A stretch of 64,000 bases of DNA from a bacterium M00.F.Ca.ET.205.01.1.1 (GTDB lineage: Bacteria > Pseudomonadota > Alphaproteobacteria > Rhizobiales > Rhizobiaceae). Positions within the stretch are counted from its first letter, which is position 1; each line of letters begins with the position of its first letter. Under the pieces are notes generated by a model. It was not told where the DNA came from, did no database searches, and saw nothing but the letters and a program-made list of their open reading frames with translations. Positions 44,477 through 52,318 of this stretch are shown one piece after another. A program made the translations under genes and the position numbers. The stretch covers positions 35,538 through 99,537 of the forward strand of contig SRUQ01000013.1 of NCBI GenBank assembly GCA_004791255.1, read 5' to 3'.

Positions 44477-45744
44477 TTCATGAATACGAGTATGCTTTGG
44501 CCATTACAAGCCAATTTCCTTTCTGTAGCATCCCACTTCGGCTAGACAGTTATTCGACCTGCCAATTTGCCTGCCGATATTGTTTTGCAGCATCACGGGG
44601 CGGCTCAGCCCGGCAGAAGCGGATCAAGTCCGCAAATCCTGGCGCATTTGCACGCAGGCTTGAGCGTCTGGCAAAAGGAGGCGAGGCTCGGTCCGTTTTG
44701 GACGAGATGCTTGTGGCCAGAATACCAGTTCATTTCGGCGGTATGTCCGATCCGTTCATGCCGTTGGAAGGAAGGCTTCGGGTCAGTTTAGACTTGCTGA
44801 AGATCCTTCGCGACCACGCTTATCCCACGATCCTCAGTACCAAGTCGGATCTGTGTGCCTCCGATCCCTATCGCGAAGTGCTAGCAGCTGGGAATTTTAT
44901 CGTCCAAGTTTCACTGCCAACATTGTCAGACCGTTTGGCTAGCCGGCTCGACGCCGGAGCCCCTTCCATCACACAGAGATTGAAAGCGATAAAGCTGCTG
45001 ACAGCCGAGGGCGTTCCAACCGCCTGTCGCCTTCAGCCATTTCTTGCGCCTGACGATGAAGCAAATGACCTCGTCGCTGCCTGTGCCGAAGCAGGCGCCA
45101 AACAGATAGCTGTGGAGCATCTTAAATTAGCGGTCGAGAATAGTGCGCATCGCAAAGCCCTTAGTGCGGCGCTAAAATTGGACTTAGTGAAATACTATGC
45201 TGATCGCAACAGCCCTCGAGTCGGGCGAGAGTGGGTGCTCCCGGTCGAGGACCGTTTGGATCGTGTGCTGAAGCTACGCGGACTGGCGCATGCTTCCGGG
45301 ATGCTGTTTGGCGCCGCCGACAACGACCTTCTTCATCTAAGTGACGGAACGTCCTGTTGCAGTAGCGTTGACCAATTAGGATTCAAGTCTGCATTTCGGT
45401 TCACTTTTACGCAGGCCATCCATGCCCATGATGAAGGGCGGATTAGCTTCGCGTCAATTGCTGATCAATGGCGTCCTCACCGCAGCATAGGCCGATATGT
45501 GAATTCGAAGTCGCGGATTCCAACCGGTTCGGTTGAAGACTACATTCGGAACCATTGGAATGGTTACCGTCACGGCACGGCACTTGATTCCTATTTTGGA
45601 GTACGCCGGAGTGATGAGCGGGATGGCAACGGATTTGTCGTATACGAACTTGCTGAGGACGTCAGAAGACTGCTTTCGTCCGGACAACCGCTATCCGACG
45701 GAACACCCCAGCACCACGCCGGACCGATTCTAACTGCCCTTTGA
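44473..45744 (+). CDS. Radical SAM protein related to SplB / DNA repair photolyase (COG1533 type)
   Basis: A 423-aa protein. The 4Fe-4S cluster motif is CX3CX2C: Cys30, Cys34, Cys37 in STCQFACRYCFAAS. The spacing and the GGMSDPFMPLE segment are those of the spore photoproduct lyase group rather than ordinary radical SAM enzymes. TILSTKSDL and VQVSLPTLSDRLASRLDAGAPS are further barrel strands of this group. A vicinal SCC pair lies at about residue 295. Relatives reverse a thymine photoproduct or act on unknown nucleic acid or peptide substrates. Coupled to the three-TM protein, it is a candidate repair or modification enzyme in the island. Confidence 0.85.
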   Translation: MIHEYEYALAITSQFPFCSIPLRLDSYSTCQFACRYCFAASRGGSARQKRIKSANPGAFARRLERLAKGGEARSVLDEMLVARIPVHFGGMSDPFMPLEGRLRVSLDLLKILRDHAYPTILSTKSDLCASDPYREVLAAGNFIVQVSLPTLSDRLASRLDAGAPSITQRLKAIKLLTAEGVPTACRLQPFLAPDDEANDLVAACAEAGAKQIAVEHLKLAVENSAHRKALSAALKLDLVKYYADRNSPRVGREWVLPVEDRLDRVLKLRGLAHASGMLFGAADNDLLHLSDGTSCCSSVDQLGFKSAFRFTFTQAIHAHDEGRISFASIADQWRPHRSIGRYVNSKSRIPTGSVEDYIRNHWNGYRHGTALDSYFGVRRSDERDGNGFVVYELAEDVRRLLSSGQPLSDGTPQHHAGPILTAL

Positions 45745-45788
45745 CAAGCCATCACCCAGTCACGACGCTCCAGCGCTCCACCGCTCTA

Positions 45789-46018
45789 CCGCAGCGAAAT
45801 CGCCATCCCGCTCAGATCGGCATTCACCTGCAGCCCCACCTGTCGCCGGTCAGTTCCAGTATGGCGCCCTTGTCGTTGGTCATCACGATCATCCGGGCGC
45901 CTTTGCCGAGTGCGCCGCCGCCGCCGGCGCGCCATAGACGCCGGTTGCGTCGCGCGGGCGGCTGATGTGGCGCATGGTGCCCCTGGGAATAGGTTTTGGA
46001 GACGCCGAAGGCGAGGTC
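45789..46018 (-). pseudogene. Decayed partial copy of the secreted-protein gene at 50248-50688
   Basis: The minus-strand sequence closely matches the 3' half of the intact gene at 50248-50688: the last codons read GRQVGLQVNADLSGM in frame, but single-base indels upstream break the frame. Homology stops near 46018. No start codon or signal peptide remains. It marks the right side of the low-GC island. Confidence 0.85.
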
Positions 46019-46060
46019 CGCTTTTCAACGCTGTGAGCGTCCGGTCCCGTCGCCCCCCCC

Positions 46061-46316
46061 TCACACCCCCAGCGTCGGCTCCGTATTCACCTCCAGCGCG
46101 TCCTCCGCCTCATCCTCTTCCCCCAGCACCTCGCCGTGCACCGCCAGCGCCCGCCCTATCCAGATCGGGTCGATCAGATGGTCGCGCTTGGGGTTGGTGG
46201 TGTTGGGGTGGATGGGGATGCTCAGGCCGCCGTGGTTCAGCATCAGCCATGGCACCAGCGTGGCGAAAATCCCGGTGGCGAAGGAGACCTGGTACATGGC
46301 CTGCTCATGCGGCGAG
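46061..46316 (-). pseudogene. 5'-truncated copy of DOPA-dioxygenase-like gene
   Basis: The minus-strand frame matches the C-terminal 85 residues of the intact copies at 47187 and 49719, from PHEQAMYQVSF to the end (here NTEPTLGV). At about 46316 homology ends abruptly and unrelated sequence follows, although the frame remains open to 46456. The lost N-terminal part includes one of the conserved His residues (SYHAH), so it should be inactive. Confidence 0.85.
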
Positions 46317-46398
46317 CGGTAACAATCATGACACTTGCAGCCCAACCGTGCCATCTTCTTCTCTGAGCCAATCGCCAGCGCCGAAAGATGACTAGTCG

Positions 46399-47013
46399 AT
46401 GCGCCAGACAAAAAGAAAACGTCAAGTCCTCGATATGCTCGTTCAGGGTCAACCAACTGGCGTGGCGCTGCTGAACGAGCTTTGCTGCCGCTACTTGGAG
46501 GGGGAAGCCTCGCCCGGAAGTTCAGGAGAAGCAGACCGTCGAAAGTCGTTTAACAGGACAGTCCTATCTGGTTTCACGGGCTTGGAAGTCCACTATCTTG
46601 CTGACAAGCAGTACATCTATGAAGAACTCACCGCCGGAATATTCGCGCGCTGGGCGGTTTGGGAACTGCTGGATCAAAAATATCTCTCGGGATTCCCGCG
46701 CCCAAAAGAAATGATCGTTGCGGTCGGAAGGGACGCTTGCGCCGCTTTTTCGGTCCTTAAGCGAGATCAACTGGCCGTCATTGGACCGGCAACGTTCATG
46801 AAAGATATCGTGGTTCTCGGGAACCGAAAGCTGGATTTCTCGGATTTCTATAAACTCTCTGAGATACCATGGGCGCTATGGTGTTTCACGGAAGGCGGTG
46901 TAACGAACGATCCGCGCTTCCCCGTAGCCAAGCTAGCTCGGCTTCCCTATATAGTTGAACTAGAAGGGAAATCTGCGGTATCTACCGCGAGAAAGCGCCT
47001 ACCTTATCGCTGA
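46399..47013 (+). CDS. Unknown 204-aa protein inserted between dioxygenase copies
   Basis: Starts at ATG 46399 with a basic N-terminus (RQTKRKRQVL). The sequence is globular without TM segments; notable stretches are GLEVHYLADKQYIYEELTAGIFARWAVWELL, EMIVAVGRDACAAFSVLKRDQLAVIGP and WALWCFTEGG. Base composition is low-GC like the CHAT island, suggesting it came with the island or by a separate insertion. No clear Shine-Dalgarno site. Function unknown; I recognise no family. Confidence 0.6.
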   Translation: MRQTKRKRQVLDMLVQGQPTGVALLNELCCRYLEGEASPGSSGEADRRKSFNRTVLSGFTGLEVHYLADKQYIYEELTAGIFARWAVWELLDQKYLSGFPRPKEMIVAVGRDACAAFSVLKRDQLAVIGPATFMKDIVVLGNRKLDFSDFYKLSEIPWALWCFTEGGVTNDPRFPVAKLARLPYIVELEGKSAVSTARKRLPYR

Positions 47014-47186
47014 AAGTCGCTAGCTTATTGTCCCAGGATTCCTGGACATTAACTGCGTTTTTTTGAAGGAGATGATGCCGACCACGGCTACCGCGAGGTT
47101 CAGAATAGCTGTCAGAATGTCGACGTATTCCATATTCGAAATTTACCGGAAGATGTAGACCGGGACAAGACACCACACGCCCCCCC

Positions 47187-47582
47187 TCACATCCCCAGCG
47201 TCGGCTCCGTATTCACCTCCAGCGCCTCTTCCGCCTCATCCTCCTCGCCGAGCACTTCCCCGTGCACCGCCAATGCCCGCCCGATCCAGATCGGGTCGAT
47301 CAGATGGTCGCGCTTGGGGTTGGTGGTGTTGGGGTGGATGCTCAGGCCGCCGTGGTTCAGCATCAGCCATGGCACCAGCGTGGCGAAAATGCCGGTGGCG
47401 AAGGAGACCTGGTACATGGCCTGCTCATGCGGGCCGACCGGCTCGTCGCGCCAATTGCCCAGGCGCACGCGGAACCGTTCGGCGATGCGCAGGCGCTCGG
47501 CGTGCTGCCGCTGCGCCTCTCCGTCGTAGTAGATATGGGCGTGATAGCTGGCAATCTCCGCGAGCGGCCCGACTTCGTTCAT
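47187..47582 (-). CDS. DOPA 4,5-dioxygenase family protein (complete copy, upstream)
   Basis: A 131-aa protein starting at ATG 47582, with GGGAGG upstream. The family (PF08883) shows SYHAHIYYD near the start (metal His), PHEQAMYQVSFA in the middle and LMLNHGGLSIHPNTTNPKRDH with two further His. Members cleave catechol-type rings or have unknown roles in bacteria. It is nearly the same protein as the copy at 49719-50132, lacking a few residues. It is one of three related segments within 4 kb, which shows local duplication. Confidence 0.88.
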   Translation of the reverse strand: MNEVGPLAEIASYHAHIYYDGEAQRQHAERLRIAERFRVRLGNWRDEPVGPHEQAMYQVSFATGIFATLVPWLMLNHGGLSIHPNTTNPKRDHLIDPIWIGRALAVHGEVLGEEDEAEEALEVNTEPTLGM

Positions 47583-47601
47583 CGTGATGCTCCCTCCCGA
47601 A

Positions 47602-47633
47602 GTTTCCCGTCTGCAGGCACTCAGGCGGGAAAC
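47602..47633. repeat. Perfect 8-bp inverted repeat upstream of dioxygenase copy
   Basis: GTTTCCCG (47602-47609) and CGGGAAAC (47626-47633), loop of 16 bases. It sits about 20 bp before the dioxygenase start on the minus strand. It may be an operator or chance; no U-tract follows, so a terminator is unlikely. Confidence 0.35.
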
Positions 47634-47862
47634 GTCGCGGCCGCGGCAATGGCAACGATGGTGTCGAGTGGCGGCATCGCTCAACGTTTCCCATTTCGGA
47701 TGCGATCTTGTCCACGCTCTCGGTGTCTTGTGCAAAGGCCGAAGCCGCTCGCCGCGTGGAGGCTGTCCGCATGCCACACGGGCGCGTGCCGCCCAACGCA
47801 ATTCCAGCAGAAGTGACCTGCCGCCGGCGCCAGCCCGCGGCAGATCACGATGCCCGGCCCGC

Positions 47863-48561
47863 TCAGGCGGCCTTGGTCTTCACCAGGCTCACGGCAGCCA
47901 TGAGCGCCTCCGCTGCCTCGACCGACGAACCCGGGTTCTGACCTGTGACGAGCCGGCCGTCGACGACCGTGTGGGCTCCCCAGTCCTTGACCCTGGAGAA
48001 GACCGCGCCGAGGCCGATGAGCTCGTCCTCGACGAGGAACGGCACGATTTTGGTAAGACCGACGGCCTCTTCCTCGGCGTTGGTGAAACCGGTGACATAG
48101 CGGCCTTGAACGAACGGCGTGCCGTCGGGATTGGTCACGTGACGCAGGACGCCCGGTGCGTGGCAAACGAGGCCGACCGGCTTGCCAGCCGCGGCGAAGG
48201 ATTCAATCAGCTTGATCGAATTCGGATCTTCGGCCAGATCCCACAGCGGCCCGTGGCCGCCCGGGTAGAAGACCGTATCGAAGTCCTTCTGGTCGATGCT
48301 GTCCAGGCGCAGCGTTTGTGCAAGCTGCGCCTTGGCAAGCTCGTCGGCGCTGAAGCGCCGCGTAAGGTCGGTCTGGAACATCGGCTCGTCGCTCTTCGGA
48401 TCGAGAGGCGGCTGGCCACCCTTCGGCGAGGCGAGCGTGATCTCGGCGCCGGCGTCCTTGAAGACGTAATACGGCCCTGCCAGCTCTTCGAGCCAGAAGC
48501 CGGTCTTCTTGCCGGTGTCGCCCAGAGCGTCGTGGGAGGTGAGTACGATGAGGACTTTCAT
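47863..48561 (-). CDS. DJ-1/PfpI family protein (Hsp31-type, class I amidotransferase-like)
   Basis: A 232-aa protein. The nucleophile elbow LVCHAPG holds Cys133 followed by His134, and FWLEE near residue 25 gives the conserved Glu. The size and the insertion MFQTDLTRRFSADE match the Hsp31/HchA-like glyoxalase III or chaperone subgroup. It may detoxify methylglyoxal or act as a chaperone. It is divergent from a LysR regulator, which probably controls it. Confidence 0.92.
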   Translation of the reverse strand: MKVLIVLTSHDALGDTGKKTGFWLEELAGPYYVFKDAGAEITLASPKGGQPPLDPKSDEPMFQTDLTRRFSADELAKAQLAQTLRLDSIDQKDFDTVFYPGGHGPLWDLAEDPNSIKLIESFAAAGKPVGLVCHAPGVLRHVTNPDGTPFVQGRYVTGFTNAEEEAVGLTKIVPFLVEDELIGLGAVFSRVKDWGAHTVVDGRLVTGQNPGSSVEAAEALMAAVSLVKTKAA

Positions 48562-48710
48562 TGTCGGTTTCTTTCGTCAGAGGATGCCGCGCCGCGAGGC
48601 GTCGCCGCCGGTTGGTTGGGAGCTCGATCAGCCGCATCGGCTTATCGACGAGCCGATAATGGCACTTGCCCACATATTTCAGAAATTTACTTCTTTGATT
48701 TCAGATATTC

Positions 48711-49640
48711 ATGCAAGATTATATCTCGATGAGATACGATCTGAACCTGCTCCCGGTTTTCCTGGCCCTGATGGAGGAGCGGAGCGTGACACGGGCGGCA
48801 GCGCGGCTGGGCATCACGCAGCCGGCGCTGTCCAATTCGTTGAACCGCCTGCGCGACACCCTGCGGGATCCGCTGTTCATCCGGGAACGATACGGCATAA
48901 AGCCGACGCAGCTCGCCGAGGAGATCGCGCCGACGATCGAGGCGGCGCTGGCTCAACTGGACGATCTCATCCTGCACCAGCAGGAGTTCCAGCCGGCAAA
49001 CACCGAACGACTGTTCACCCTTGCCCCCAACAGCTACGTGGAGATCGTGTTGATGCCGGCCCTGGTGGCGAGGGCGCGCGAGCGAGCGCCGGGGATCAAG
49101 CTGCGCATGACGGCATTTGGCAACGATCTGGCCGAGACCGGCGTCATTTCCGGTACCACGGCCATGGTGCTCGGCCGGATCGTCGATCCGCCTGACAACC
49201 TTGTCGTCCAGCATCTCATGGATGATGGGCTGGCCTGCGTGGTGCGCAAGGACCATCCCGGCGTCCGAGACCGGATTTCCCGAGAGCAGTACGAAATGCT
49301 CAAGCATGTGAACGTGCTGCCGCCTGGCCGGCTGCGCGCGGGCGTCTTCCAGGCATTGGGGCAGCAAAACCTCAAGCGGGAGGTCGCCGTTTCCGTCACG
49401 CACTTCCTTGCCGTGCCGGAGATGCTTGCCGTCACCGACTATTGCGCAACGCTGCCGAAGCTTATCTGTCGCAGTCTCGGGCGGGACCCCCGGCTGAAGG
49501 TGCTGCCGACGCCAGTCGACCTCGGCACCTTTCCGGTTGAGATGGCCTGGCACGTTCGCTACCGCCACGACCCGGCCCACAGGTGGTTGCGCTCGATGAT
49601 CGGCGAACTGGCAAAGGAAATGACCGCGCAAGCCCCTTGA
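48711..49640 (+). CDS. LysR-family transcriptional regulator (NodD/LeuO-like subgroup)
   Basis: A 309-aa regulator; ATG 48711, or the second ATG 48729 at the conserved MRYDLNLLPVF. The N-terminal HTH (SVTRAAARLGITQPALSNSLNRLR) is typical, and the effector domain follows (MLKHVNVLPPGRLRAG). The gene is divergent from the DJ-1 gene with about 150 bp between start codons. The effector is unknown. Confidence 0.92.
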   Translation: MQDYISMRYDLNLLPVFLALMEERSVTRAAARLGITQPALSNSLNRLRDTLRDPLFIRERYGIKPTQLAEEIAPTIEAALAQLDDLILHQQEFQPANTERLFTLAPNSYVEIVLMPALVARARERAPGIKLRMTAFGNDLAETGVISGTTAMVLGRIVDPPDNLVVQHLMDDGLACVVRKDHPGVRDRISREQYEMLKHVNVLPPGRLRAGVFQALGQQNLKREVAVSVTHFLAVPEMLAVTDYCATLPKLICRSLGRDPRLKVLPTPVDLGTFPVEMAWHVRYRHDPAHRWLRSMIGELAKEMTAQAP

Positions 49641-49718
49641 GACGGCCTTCTCTTTGGCGCGTCGAGCCTGTCCTTCAGGTGGTCGGGGCCGCCTTGTCGG
49701 CTGCCGAGGGCGTCGTCG

Positions 49719-50132
49719 CTACACCCCCCGCGTCGGCTCCGTGTTCACCTCCAGCGCGTCCTCCGCCTCATCCTCCTCGCCCAGCACCTCGCCGTGCACC
49801 GCCAGCGCCCGCCCTATCCAGATCGGGTCGATCAGGTGGTCGCGTTTGGGGTTGGTGGTGTTGGGGTGGATGAGGATGCTCAGGCCGCCGTGGTTCAGCA
49901 TCAGCCATGGCACCAGCGTGGCGAAAATCCCGGTGGCGAAGGAGACCTGGTACATGGCCTGCTCATGCGGGCCGACCGGCTCGTCGCGCCAATTGCCCAG
50001 GCGCACGCGGAACCGTTCGGCGATGCGCAGGCGCAGCCATTCGGCGTGCTGCCGCTGCGCCTCTCCGTCGTAGTAGACATGGGCGTGATAGCTGGCAATC
50101 TCCGCGAGATGCCTTGGACTGGCTTCGTTCAT
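49719..50132 (-). CDS. DOPA 4,5-dioxygenase family protein (second complete copy)
   Basis: A 137-aa protein from ATG 50132. Same architecture as the copy at 47187-47582, with SYHAHVYYD, PHEQAMYQVSFA and NHGGLSI motifs. It contains a small in-frame insertion (WLRLRIAERF) and ends NTEPTRGV. The near identity at DNA level over most of the length shows recent duplication. It lies beside the intact secreted-protein gene, whose decayed copy lies beside the truncated dioxygenase copy. Confidence 0.88.
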   Translation of the reverse strand: MNEASPRHLAEIASYHAHVYYDGEAQRQHAEWLRLRIAERFRVRLGNWRDEPVGPHEQAMYQVSFATGIFATLVPWLMLNHGGLSILIHPNTTNPKRDHLIDPIWIGRALAVHGEVLGEEDEAEDALEVNTEPTRGV

Positions 50133-50247
50133 CGCGATCCTCCATGAGTGCCGCGCCGGTGACGGCGCGGCGTGCCCGAAAGGACATCGAAGCATCATGG
50201 ACGGCCGCGTTCAAGCAGCGCCGCAACGCGACTGGTATTTGCGCGTT

Positions 50248-50688
50248 TTATCTCAGCGAAATCGCCATCCCGCTCAGATCGGCGTTCACCTGCAGGCCGA
50301 CCTGTCTCCCGGTCAGTTCCAGCGTGGCGCCCTTGTCGTTGGTCATGACGATCACCTGGGCGCCTTTGCCGAGTGCGCCGCCGCCGCCGGCCGCGCCGTA
50401 GACGCCGGTTGCGTCGCGGGCGCGGCGGATGTGGCGGACCGTGCCCTGGAAATAGGTTTTGGAGACGCCGAAGGCGAGGCCGCCGGAGACGCCGCCGATC
50501 GAGATCGGGTATCTGCGGCCGTGGAAGGTCAGCGTGCCTTCGCCGCCGGAGCCGCCGACGAAGAAGGCCGCCTTGTAGACGGAGAAGCGGATCGTGCCGC
50601 TGTCGGCGTGCGCTGCGCTGGCAAAGCCGAGGCTGGCGGTGGCGATTGCCGCAAGCGCGACCGAACGAAATCCGGATGAAATTGTCAT
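50248..50688 (-). CDS. Secreted protein, DUF1134/EipA- or SYLF-like beta-rich fold
   Basis: A 146-aa protein, ATG 50688 with GGGAGCC upstream. The signal peptide is residues 1-27 (SVALAAIATASLGFASAAHA). The mature part is Gly-rich and beta: GGSGGEGTLTFHGRRYPISIGGVSGG, TGVYGAAGGGGALGKGAQVIVM and the C-terminal GLQVNADLSGMAISL. The pattern resembles alphaproteobacterial DUF1134/EipA envelope proteins, but I assign it only loosely. Location is periplasmic or envelope. Confidence 0.7.
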   Translation of the reverse strand: MTISSGFRSVALAAIATASLGFASAAHADSGTIRFSVYKAAFFVGGSGGEGTLTFHGRRYPISIGGVSGGLAFGVSKTYFQGTVRHIRRARDATGVYGAAGGGGALGKGAQVIVMTNDKGATLELTGRQVGLQVNADLSGMAISLR

Positions 50689-50937
50689 GATGGGGCTCCC
50701 TGGATTTTGACGCTTGTCCAGCCGGCCTGGCGGCGTGCGTCGTATCGAAGTCATCAACAGGCTCGCCTCATGAACAGTTTGGTCCCGTTTTTGGTTCCAA
50801 ACCCGGTTGCGGGCGGCGAAGCGACTCGCTGGCACCATAGCCCCGGCGGCCGCCCCGGCAACAGCGCCGGCCGCTTCACGATTTTGTCAGCGCCGGGGCG
50901 GCGGCTTTCGGCGGCGGCGCGCAACGATCCTGCCTGC

Positions 50938-51669
50938 TCAGACCAGCCGCTGCCCGCCATCGATGTGCAGCGTCTCGCCGGTCGTGAAGGCGCTTTGCAT
51001 GAGATAGAGATAGGCGGGCGCGACATCGGCAGGCGTCGCGATCCTGCCCGCCGGCAGGCGAGGGGCCATCTGCGCGAAAAAGCCGGCTTTGGCCTCGCCG
51101 ACGATCTCGTCCCACATCTGCGTGTCGACCCAGCCGGGCGAGACGACGTTGACGCGGGTCGGCGCCAGTTCCAGCGCCAGCGCGCGGGCGAAATAGCTGA
51201 ACGAGCCGGCAACCGCCGAGACCACCGAGCCGCCTGGCACCGGCGGCCGGTCCTTGTTGATGCCCGAGGTGAAGGTCATCGAGCCGCCTGGTTTCAGCGT
51301 GCGCACGGCATGCTTGGCCAGCATCACGGCGCCGGTCAGCTTGCTGTCGATGAAGCCGCGCACGAAGTCCATGTCGGTCTCGCCGATCGCATAGTTGGGC
51401 GGCGGCGTGCCGGCCGTCGCCACCAGATGGTCGAAAGCGCCGGTCTTTTCGAACAGGCTGAGGACATCGGCCTCATCAGTCATGTCGGCGGCGATGCCTG
51501 TCACCCGCCCGGCGCCGGCCAGCGCCTTTTCGGCGGCCTGCAGCTTTTCGCCCGAGCGGCCTGAAATCACCACCTCGGCGCCGCTTTCCGGTGCGGCCTT
51601 CGCCACGCCGAAGCCGATGCCGCAACTGCCGCCGACGACGATGATTTTTGTACCCTTGAGCGTAGCCAT
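50938..51669 (-). CDS. SDR-family protein lacking the YxxxK motif
   Basis: A 243-aa Rossmann-fold protein. The dinucleotide loop GGSCGIG is present near residue 14. In the usual catalytic position, aligned by the following ALALELAP helix, Tyr and Lys appear to be replaced by Val and Ala (VSAVAGSFSYFARALAL). It could therefore be a non-classical reductase or regulator. PGWVDTQMW after the active site is normal. It lies 49 bp after the PhnB-like gene on the same strand, probably in the same operon. Confidence 0.88.
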   Translation of the reverse strand: MATLKGTKIIVVGGSCGIGFGVAKAAPESGAEVVISGRSGEKLQAAEKALAGAGRVTGIAADMTDEADVLSLFEKTGAFDHLVATAGTPPPNYAIGETDMDFVRGFIDSKLTGAVMLAKHAVRTLKPGGSMTFTSGINKDRPPVPGGSVVSAVAGSFSYFARALALELAPTRVNVVSPGWVDTQMWDEIVGEAKAGFFAQMAPRLPAGRIATPADVAPAYLYLMQSAFTTGETLHIDGGQRLV

Positions 51670-51718
51670 GATGTCCTCCTGTCCTGGGATTTCTAGGTGA
51701 TTTGAATGTCCGGGTGGT

Positions 51719-52198
51719 TTAGGCGCGGCCGGAATGGGCGGCTGCGAGGTCGGCGAGGATGAGCTTCTTCATGCCGTACATCGCCTGCCGTGCGCGGTCG
51801 GCCTTCTGGCGGTCCGGATCGTTCATCAGCCGGATCGCGGCCTGCGGGACGACCTGCCAGAAGACACCGAACCTGTCCTTCAGCCAGCCGCAGGGGTGCT
51901 CGGAGCCGCCGCCGGCGGTCAGCGCGTTCCAGTAATAGTCTGACTCGGCCTGGTCCTTCGACTCGATGTAGAGCGAGATCCGTTCGTTGAAGGGCGGCAT
52001 CGAGCCGGCGTTCAGCGCGGTGAAGCGCTGGCCTTCGAGCTCGAAATCGAAGATCGCGTGCGGCACCGTCTTGCCGGCGACATGGTCGGTGAACTCGACC
52101 GTGTCCAGCGCCCGGCCGTTCGGGAACACCGAGAGATAGAAGTCGCGCGCCTGTTCGGCATTGCCGTGGAACCACAGGAAGGGATGAACGGTCGCCAT
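51719..52198 (-). CDS. VOC-family PhnB/3-demethylubiquinone-methyltransferase-like protein
   Basis: A 159-aa protein of the PhnB-like VOC subgroup: PFLWFHGNAEQARDFYLSVFPNG, TALNAG, ISLYIESKDQAESDYYWNALTAGG, and GWLKDRFGVFWQVVP are its signatures. The enzymatic role is not known for the family. It is first in a two-gene operon with the SDR gene and is divergent from the LysR gene at 52319. Confidence 0.9.
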   Translation of the reverse strand: MATVHPFLWFHGNAEQARDFYLSVFPNGRALDTVEFTDHVAGKTVPHAIFDFELEGQRFTALNAGSMPPFNERISLYIESKDQAESDYYWNALTAGGGSEHPCGWLKDRFGVFWQVVPQAAIRLMNDPDRQKADRARQAMYGMKKLILADLAAAHSGRA

Positions 52199-52318
52199 GT
52201 CGTCCTCGTTGAGTTCTGATCACAGATGATGTGAGGATTTTTGACTGGTAAAAGCTCGACAGACAAACCAAAATTTGGCAAGAATTGGTGATCAACGCTC
52301 ACAAATCGATTTTTCGAC

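Noticed and set aside
40542..47186. Prophage or integrative element with integrase
   Set aside because: No integrase, transposase, tRNA or direct att repeats could be recognised at either edge.
47602..47633. Rho-independent terminator
   Set aside because: A perfect stem is present, but there is no T-run on either side and it lies just before a start codon.
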